From Apostichopus japonicus (lineage: Eukaryota > Echinodermata > Holothuroidea > Aspidochirotida > Stichopodidae), in the NCBI RefSeq assembly GCF_037975245.1, contig NC_092578.1, positions 11,824,321 through 11,888,320 of the forward strand: a DNA stretch of 64,000 bases. The letters run 5' to 3'. Of the stretch, positions 57,048 through 64,000 are shown one piece after another. The notes under the pieces were generated by a model. That model worked only from the letters and a program-made list of their open reading frames with translations. It was not told the origin of the DNA and searched no databases. Position 1 is the first letter of the stretch, and the number at the start of each line of letters is the position of its first letter. The position numbers and the translations under genes are program-made.

Positions 57048-57359
57048 TTAAAAGCGTTTGGCCGAGCGATGATGATAGGTAACAGGTAGAGCACCTTTAT
57101 CATTAATATTAATCAATATTTGTTTCTGCTTGAATTTTGAGAGTTGCTTAAGCACTACAAAATTTTGCTTGTAACTGCCAATGTGTACCACTGAGGTTGG
57201 TATCAGTAACTGCATGATTATGGAGTGCATATAATCCCACTTTAATGAAATATTTAACACTTCCTGTACTTCAAACTGTTTGAGTTTCTTCAATTGGTCG
57301 TACAACTGCTTCGTGGAACTTGAAGAAAAACTGTTGCAAACAGATCTCAGGTTTATCAT
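57048..57359 (-). CDS. Unrecognised 103-codon open frame
   Basis: An ATG-started frame with SSSTKQLYDQLKKLKQFEV, WDYMHSIIMQLLIPTSVVHI and QKQILININDKGALPVTYHH. The hydrophobic patterning resembles a protein domain, but I recognise no family, see no splice partners, and AT-rich DNA can yield such frames by chance. Confidence 0.25.
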   Translation of the reverse strand: MINLRSVCNSFSSSSTKQLYDQLKKLKQFEVQEVLNISLKWDYMHSIIMQLLIPTSVVHIGSYKQNFVVLKQLSKFKQKQILININDKGALPVTYHHRSAKRF

Positions 57360-57639
57360 ATTCTTTGTTACATTTTATACTGTTTTGTGAGACAAATTGC
57401 AGTCTCACCCGACACAGCGACATTATCCCGCCTACGTGTCGTTGAACAATGTATGTTTTTCTGGAGGTAGCTGAGTACTTGTTAAAATAATAAATATGGT
57501 AACTAAATATGAGCTTAAAAAATATACTGTCCTATTTTTCCTCTTCTAAGTGATGTAACCATTTTGTTTTCTTCTAATTTGCCAAGTTTTTGGGGAAGTG
57601 TAAATTTCTAAAATGTGAGATTATAAAATAAAGAATGTT

Positions 57640-57756
57640 TATATGCAACTTGCAAGGCCTCAGATGTGCCGTTTCCGGCAATCTGAGAGGCTTTTTTTGC
57701 CAAAAGTTTTCTTGTAAGCTACGAACCAACCGATGGTGGTGCTCCGCTTAGATAGT
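57640..57756 (+). repeat. CGCTTAGATAGT core repeat, copy 7
   Basis: Starts TTTATATGCAACTTGCAAGGCC, contains GTGCCGTTTCCGGCAATCTG and ends GTGCTCCGCTTAGATAGT. Closest to copy 4 in its 5' half. Confidence 0.8.
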
Positions 57757-57959
57757 GTCACAGGAACTTTCGGGCACAAAACTTTCTGCCCCCAAACTAA
57801 AATGGTCCCGTACACCTATGACCTTGGCCCACAACATTAGGCTTCTGTACTCAATGTGGTACAATTACATACCATATATGCGATCGTTCCAAGCTTCTGA
57901 GATATTATGTTTAGGAAGGTGCGTTAGTGTAGGGACAGGTTAGAGGGGAGTGAAGTAAC

Positions 57960-58285
57960 TGTTTGGCATTTTTTGACTTCAAATGACCTTTATGACCTCC
58001 GACAAAATCATGCAGTTTCTTTTACTCAATGTTATGCACTATCTTACCAAGTACGAGATCTGCCCAAGCTTCCAATATTGAGATACCATGTTTACAAGGT
58101 TTCACAATTTGACCCGAATGACCTTTGACCTCAAACAATACAAAACGCTTCTTGTACTCATGCAACAATGTACTCTTTAGCACAAACTATGGGATCAATC
58201 TAAGCTTCGATTCTTGAGATATCGTGTTTACAATGTGGGCGGTACAAAGACACGCACACACATGCCAGCATGAATGAATAGGTTA
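57960..58285 (+). repeat. TGACC repeat family, array 3
   Basis: About two units, with an exact TGACCTTTGACCT at 58,119-58,131 and a variant TGACCTTTATGACCTCC at about 57,984. It ends with a CA-rich run and an ATGAATAGGTTACG tail. Confidence 0.85.
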
Positions 58286-60432
58286 CGATTATTATCAAAG
58301 CCAGGAAAGCTGCTCTTCAGAAGTTGAACATTAAATTGCAGAGTTTCAAACTGACATCACATAAAATTATCTTCTCGAAACTAAAACAAATGAAATTTAA
58401 TTTCTGAAAACAATTGTCAGGAAACTGAAGTTTTCTTCTAATTAACTTATTCCTGTCTTTATTATTGTTGGCAATAATGGTTAATTTGTTAGGCCATTAA
58501 GTCGAAACTGATTTATTGTGTGAAGACAGCTACAGTCGTTTACCCTCACATAAGCCAGCAAATACTCAGAACTGATTAAGTTGCTGATTATTTTTAAGGA
58601 AATTCTGGAGGAATCATGCCAATCCTCCTCCCCCACCCCCCCCCCCAAAAAAATACTGCAAAGAAATCTTACTTGTGCAAAATTCTTTAAGTAAAATTGA
58701 ATTGAATTTCTTCTTCTGAGGAAGGCCTGTGGTACTGTTAATAAGTGTGTACAGTCCTTTCTCATTCACAGCCTTCACTTCATACGGCCCAATTAGCCAA
58801 GAGCTTTCAAGCTTCCCTCCTATTCGGGCATCCTTTCTAGTATTCCGTAAGAGAACACTGGAACCAACTTCGAAGCTCTGAATAAAATAAAATCCAGCAG
58901 ATATACGTAAACATCATAATACAATGCATATGTTGCCATTCATTTAACGTACAACTTCAATGTACAACATAGCATTATATAATTACCTTTTTGGTGCCTA
59001 TTATCCAAATTTTTTTTGGGCCGTTCTTGGGCTTTGCCAATATTTTCTTTCACAACACCTTTGATTATGTCCGGCGACTGTGACATGAGTTGAAAAACCC
59101 TCTCCCGCTGTGCATCGCTGCAGTCTGTAGTAGGAGCTTCTGGTTGGACAATGGAGTCTTCCATGTCGACTGGTCACAACACTTTGTTGACTGAAGAATA
59201 AATAAATTTTTATATATTTTATTTTCACTATTAAGACCATTGAACCAGAAATTTGAGTCACATCACATACTCAAACCAGCATAAATATAAAACCCTGTAT
59301 TCTGTGCTGTTATAGGTCCAACTTGCATACCAGCCAGTTATGATAAATATATAGTATATGAAAAACAAAACCAATGTCAGTGGCATTAATTGCATGTATC
59401 TTTTAAATTAATGGGCATGCATTTACAGTTTAATGAATGTTCATATTTTGTACTTGCTGCAGAGTGTACCATATACAGGGTTAATATTTATTTGTTTAGA
59501 TATTGTAACTTAAATTGGGTTATTGATGGTCCTCTATTTAGCGGTTTTTCCCAGGACCTGGGATGTGTCAAATTAGATTTTATCGTACAGAGGACTGGTG
59601 TAGCTATGCAAGATTTGTCCAAACTCTCTTATCCCTGATTGCTTTTTCTCTGTATATGGCCTTAGCAAATGTAAATCTCTATTCAGCAATGGTAGTTTAA
59701 ATTATTACAAACCTTCCAAAAATCACAGCAAAAGGTGAAAGACCTATTGAACCATGTTTGGCTGTATGGTACCCCATGAGAATTGACGACAGCATTTCAT
59801 CTCAGTCATGTTTGAATCTTTCATCGAGCCAATTGGTCTGTGGGTGGTAGCTAGAGGATTCTCTGTGGTCTACCCATATCATGTCAAACAGGGACTTGTT
59901 CAGAGCATTAACAAATTCTCCTCTCTGGTCTGAGATGACAATTTTCATGCACCCAAAGCTAAATAAATGGAAACATTTAAATAACTATTGTTAAAGTATT
60001 GATTACGAGTAATGTAATGAACTACTGCCATCTGAAGAATGGCTGCATGGTTTAATCAGGAAATCATTTCAGCACTGATTTAAAAAAAAAGTAAGTTAAA
60101 AGCACTGACCATATCCCACTAACATTTTATTGACATTAACTTAAAAAACAACTTCTATAAATTCCTGTAACCAAATTTGGCCGCTTTCTGGGTCACAGTT
60201 AAAACAGTGCAAATGCAGGTCTGCGTAACTAAATCCATGTAAAGTAGAAACAAAAGTAGATGAATATTTACCTGGCCATGGTTTCAAACAGAAAGTTTGC
60301 AACAGTTTTTGCTGTTTGTTTCTTACAGCAACAGCATCTGGCCATTTTGAAAAAATAGTCACATAGGGTTTATATGATGTACTTATTTCCATTCATTGTC
60401 TCAGGAAGGGGTCCAATCATATCCACACCCAT

Positions 60433-63351
60433 CTAAAAAAAGGAGTAAAATGGCATTCAGAACCATACACAATCTAATCATACGAACTGATGTTCAAGTG
60501 ATTTATATCTGAGTTTTGTAAAATGCTAAACATTCAATTGTTTTTATTTTTTTTATTGTTCACACTGGAAGACTCTGTTACCAATTTTTTTCTTCATTAC
60601 CAAACCTATTACTTACTGACTTGTCAAACCCAACTGTTATATGGAAGTCCAATGGGAAATCTCTGAAGTGAGATGCAAGTCACATGCAGTGATCTAGCTG
60701 ACAATCTAGATGGTATAATTGTCACTAGGGACTATCATAGGCCTGGTAACCGTTTTCATCACCTTTGAATGTGGGGTGGGAGGGGTAACACATGTATAAG
60801 TACCTGGATGAGTGATTGATAGTTAGTCAGAAAATTGCCTTGGAATCTGTCAGTGAGATGACAGGGTTACACCTAACTGATGTAGGAAGCATACATTGGT
60901 ACAACCTATACTTTGGTATCTATATATTGTAAGCATTTAGAAATGTCAAATTAATCTTTGACGGGAATTTGCAGAATTTTTTATATTAATATGACAGAAA
61001 TTCACACTGTAGAGTTACAGTATGGAAGGAAAGACTTCTTGGTTATTAACCAAGTAGCAAATTTTACTTAAATAGATGTTGAAATAAGCATGGTTCATTG
61101 GGGATGAATTTTGGACAAAAGGCTATGGCTTTGTTGGTACTTTAGTTATGAAATGCATATGAATGTACGTACCTAGGACATTTTCTCGGATACTTCTTTA
61201 TGACAACAATTCAACTACTGAACTCTGTTATGTTCATGTGTCATTCTTGCTTCATATCACAGTTTTCTTTTCATTTTGAAATTCATATCAGATAATTATG
61301 AAGTCCTATGTAAAGGTTTTCCTGTTGCTTTAATTATACGCAGCTAAAAAAAATACCAAAATGTGTTCTTAGCGGAATTTGTGTTTATTGCTGCAGTACA
61401 TGAATATTCCCAACAGTACTGCGAGTCATAAAGTCTACTGAATGTACCACCATCATGATCATCTTCAATATATGCTTAGTAAGTTATAACTGTGAGAACA
61501 AATGAATGAGCTAGATCTTTCATTCTCTGGGCAATCTCCACACATACTCCTTATACTCTTGCACTGGCCAACAAAGGGATGCAAACTTTAAGCATCGGTT
61601 GATAACTTGATATGCATATGGTGAATGACTTTGCAGTTACAATCATGCAAACAAATATTGCTTTATAGATGACAAAAACAAAGTGATTTAGTGATAACTG
61701 TGCTGCTTGTGAACAGTATTTTCGACCCAGGCCTTGCATTTATAAGCTGAACGCATAAGGTGGTCCTTAGCCTATGTATTCCATTAACATGTAAGGCCTA
61801 TGAGCTAGGATAGGTATTTGAAGAAAAAAAAACATGTTACACAACTTCCATTGCAGATTCCATCAAAATCGGGTGTACATGTGCCTCCTGCTGAAATGCC
61901 GATGAAAATAATACTTAGGTGGTGAAATTGTCACCACTCGTGTCCTACAAGGACTCTTACAGAAATTGAAATTAACCTGATATTTCTATTGATTTAGCCA
62001 CCTTCTCAGATCCCTTTCTTTCAAATTAGGGTCTTTTACCAAAGTACTTCTATCATTTGGTCAAATAAGTTCATGATAAAATGTGGGATAAAACGAAAGC
62101 AAATTGTTGTGCATTTTTATTTGCTCTTTTTTCAATTGTTTCTCTCAACACCCAGCTATCCTCCTGAAAAAAATTTTATTCACCCACCCTAAAATTTGTC
62201 AAAGAGATTACACTAGGCCTATATTAGTTTTACGTCCATTCTGGTCACTATTCTAGCAATACTACAGTATATCACCAAGCAGTGTCTACATGTGATAATA
62301 CATTGTAAATTTAATATAAATGATATAAACTTGGTTTAACCATGGAGCTATAATCCCAGGTTTATAGCTCCATGGTTTAACCTGCACTAATTTAATTGCA
62401 ACATTGTTTTGTGCATATATTAACAACCTTAATTACTGTGGAAGAATGTTTAATGAATATTCTACCATAACCATGTACATGTTTGCATAATTAAAATATC
62501 ACCAGCAAAAAGGCCCATTAACCCGTACATTATTACTTAGCCAGCACAGCTAACCTTCTGACAATGAAGTGATGGGCAGGTGGCCAACTGATTACCTAGC
62601 AGTGTCTGTGCACATCCTGGCACCAATATATTAAAAAGATATGGGAAAACCTCTAAAAAGAAAGAGATAATAAAGTAACACTCATTAATTTAATTGATCC
62701 TCCAAAATGGACAAGACAGGGACCCCCCCCCTGCCCCCTCTCCCATGCTACCTTGTGTTTTAACTAGTAAGGGGACTAATCCCAGGACATATCTTTCAGA
62801 AAATCTGAAACTAGTCCTATCCTGAAGATTTCTTTTGGTTTGTAACCTAGCAATTTCAAACACATATAATCATTATTGAAATTAAAAGCTTGTATACTCA
62901 TGGTGGCATGGGTACACACTACACAGCTGATATATAATTGACAGCTGATCTGGGAGTTTTGGCAGCTACCACAGTAATATAAATTATACCAAGTAGGCTT
63001 TGTTTCAGAGATTGCCAATCGGAGTGCCTAAATTTGAATGAAGCAAATTATTTGCAAATAGGGTTAACTCTCGAAGTCCTACTCCTAGGCTACAGTAGGC
63101 TAGCCTATAGTAGCCTAATACTATTCGTGTCTTGCCGACTAATTATGCATCACGATATTCTCTAACACTAATAAAGTTTAGACTTTTCAGTTCTACTCTT
63201 AGGTGATTACAAATAATAAAATATACCTATAATCTTCAAGGCCCAAATGGCCAATGCACTTAGTTCAAGTTATATGCATATCTATGGAATCATTTCTTCA
63301 GTGGAAATAATTCTTAAAAGTTTTATACAAATAAACAAATAATACACTTAC
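60433..63351. other. Large intron region of the integrase-like locus
   Basis: AT-rich. Apart from the tentative zinc-finger relic near 62,550-62,640 and the inverted repeat at 62,333, I see no exon. Minus-strand open frames at 61,551-61,739 and 62,776-63,018 have no motif. Confidence 0.45.
62333..62382. repeat. 21-bp inverted repeat, 8-nt loop
   Basis: GGTTTAACCATGGAGCTATA plus A at 62,333-62,353 pairs with 62,362-62,382 with one mismatch. It lies in intron or intergenic DNA. Confidence 0.88.
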
Positions 63352-63591
63352 CGCCAAACCCTTCTTGTAAGCTTTCATTTTGTGGGCTTTGGCCAAGGGC
63401 CTATCTTCGTTGCCATGTGGGCCGACGTAAACTAGATCGGCATCTCCCGTCAGTCTAAAACTCTTCGATCTTCCCCTTATCGATCTTTCTAGATTTAACG
63501 TAGACTTTTCAGGGTACAGTCTTGACGAAAGATATTTTCCAATGATAATGTAGGCCTACTCGTCATCGGTATCCAGCTCAGAAGAAGTCAT

Positions 63592-64000
63592 CTTGTAATA
63601 TCAGATCGGGCTAAGTAAGTTAACGGTCTCAACTCTTAATGCAATTACTGTGCGTGCAAATATGCAACTACTAAGAAATTTTGGGCCTGCGACATGTAAC
63701 GTTAACGACGTAGACGGCACATTCGGCTTACTTCACTGAGTAAACAGCAGTATACACTTTACAGTAGAATGCAAATACGCATGCGTGAAATAAAAACTTT
63801 GTCACACCTAGAACGTAGAGCGGGAGATTTCCACATTTCCCTCGTACTGAATAAAATATATTGACTCTGACCAGGATATGGCGCGAGAAAGCGGAATATA
63901 TGGTGTACAACAATATATATGCTTTACTTGCAAAATACATACATGGTTTACTTCAAAAATACATATTAGACATATTTATATATATTCTGCAAAAAAATAT
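63592..64000. other. Upstream flank of the integrase-like locus
   Basis: Contains CpG-bearing sequence at 63,600-63,720 and then AT-rich DNA to the end. A promoter for the minus-strand locus would be expected here, but no core element can be named with confidence. Confidence 0.35.

Larger units (their letters stand above)
58673..63591 (-). pseudogene. Ginger/GIN1-like multi-exon integrase gene, decayed
   Basis: Exon-like blocks in transcription order. 63,591-63,352: MTSSELDTDDE, an in-frame TAG, then YIIIGKYLSSRLYPEKS, SIRGRSKSFRLTGD and LVYVGPHG, donor GCG|GTAAGTG. About 62,640-62,550: tentative zinc-finger relic ATCPSLHCQK. 60,432-60,272: MGVDMIGPLP and SKWPDAVAVRNKQQK (integrase core, first Asp), with frameshifts. 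59,958-59,713: VISDQRGEFVNALN (second Asp) and SSYHPQTNWLDERF (Glu), with one stop. 59,190-58,987: QRERVFQLMS, NIGKAQERPKKNLDNRH. 58,877-58,673: FEVGSSVLLRNTRKD, KLESSWLIGPYEV and LYTLINSTTG, a GPY/F-like end domain. Introns with good GT..AG borders are typical of Ginger DNA transposons and the GIN1/KRBA2 genes. Frameshifts and stops argue that this copy is dead. Confidence 0.75.

Overview
The window looks like a gene-poor, repeat-rich stretch of an invertebrate deuterostome nuclear genome. The grounds are spliceosomal introns with GT..AG borders, AT-rich intergenic DNA, CR1/L2-like LINE pieces, a tRNA-headed SINE, hAT-type and TTAA-flanked inverted-repeat elements, Ty3-like and MULE remnants, and an animal HROB gene. 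I lean towards an echinoderm, possibly a sea cucumber, because the TGACCTTTGACC-type dispersed repeat resembles repeats I associate with that group. That is an inference from memory; no clade-specific gene proves it.

Layout. 1-10,197: one end of a very large 22-bp satellite array with nested higher-order repeats, including a 4,279-bp period. 10.2-16.2 kb: two dispersed repeat families, a dead intron-containing DDE integrase gene, a LINE scrap and a short array of the TGACCTTTGACC repeat. 16,174-28,231, minus strand: seven exons of HROB (MCM8IP, C17orf53), the OB-fold recombination factor that works with MCM8-MCM9. They join into one open frame of 2,091 nt. The first exon and start codon were not found. 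The introns hold a 235-bp perfect tandem duplication, a LINE 3' end, minisatellites and a second copy of the composite repeat seen at 10.5-11.7 kb. 28.5-33.3 kb: a small TIR element, a Ty3-like gag/protease relic, a CGTC microsatellite and a truncated LTR element. 34.7-41.6 kb: minisatellites, a LINE, a frameshifted MULE transposase, a dyad array and a G-rich array. 42,323-46,404: a 4.1-kb hAT-like element with two copies of a 467-bp TTAA-flanked MITE nested in it. 46.8-53.4 kb: further MITEs, a LINE, a SINE and a 630-bp hAT MITE with a perfect 8-bp target duplication. 53.7-58.3 kb: long arrays of the ~140-bp repeat, several units of which contain exact DR1 nuclear-receptor half-site pairs. 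58.7-63.6 kb, minus strand: exon-like pieces of a Ginger/GIN1-like integrase gene, clearly decayed.

How it fits together. HROB is the only convincing host gene. Nearly everything else is transposon-derived or tandemly repeated DNA. The points most worth a second look are: the satellite unit that is stop-free in all three plus-strand frames and gives the same 22-residue peptide in each; the dispersed repeat carrying nuclear-receptor half-sites; the G/C-hairpin module shared by three different TIR elements; and two integrase-derived loci that keep consensus splice sites despite decay.
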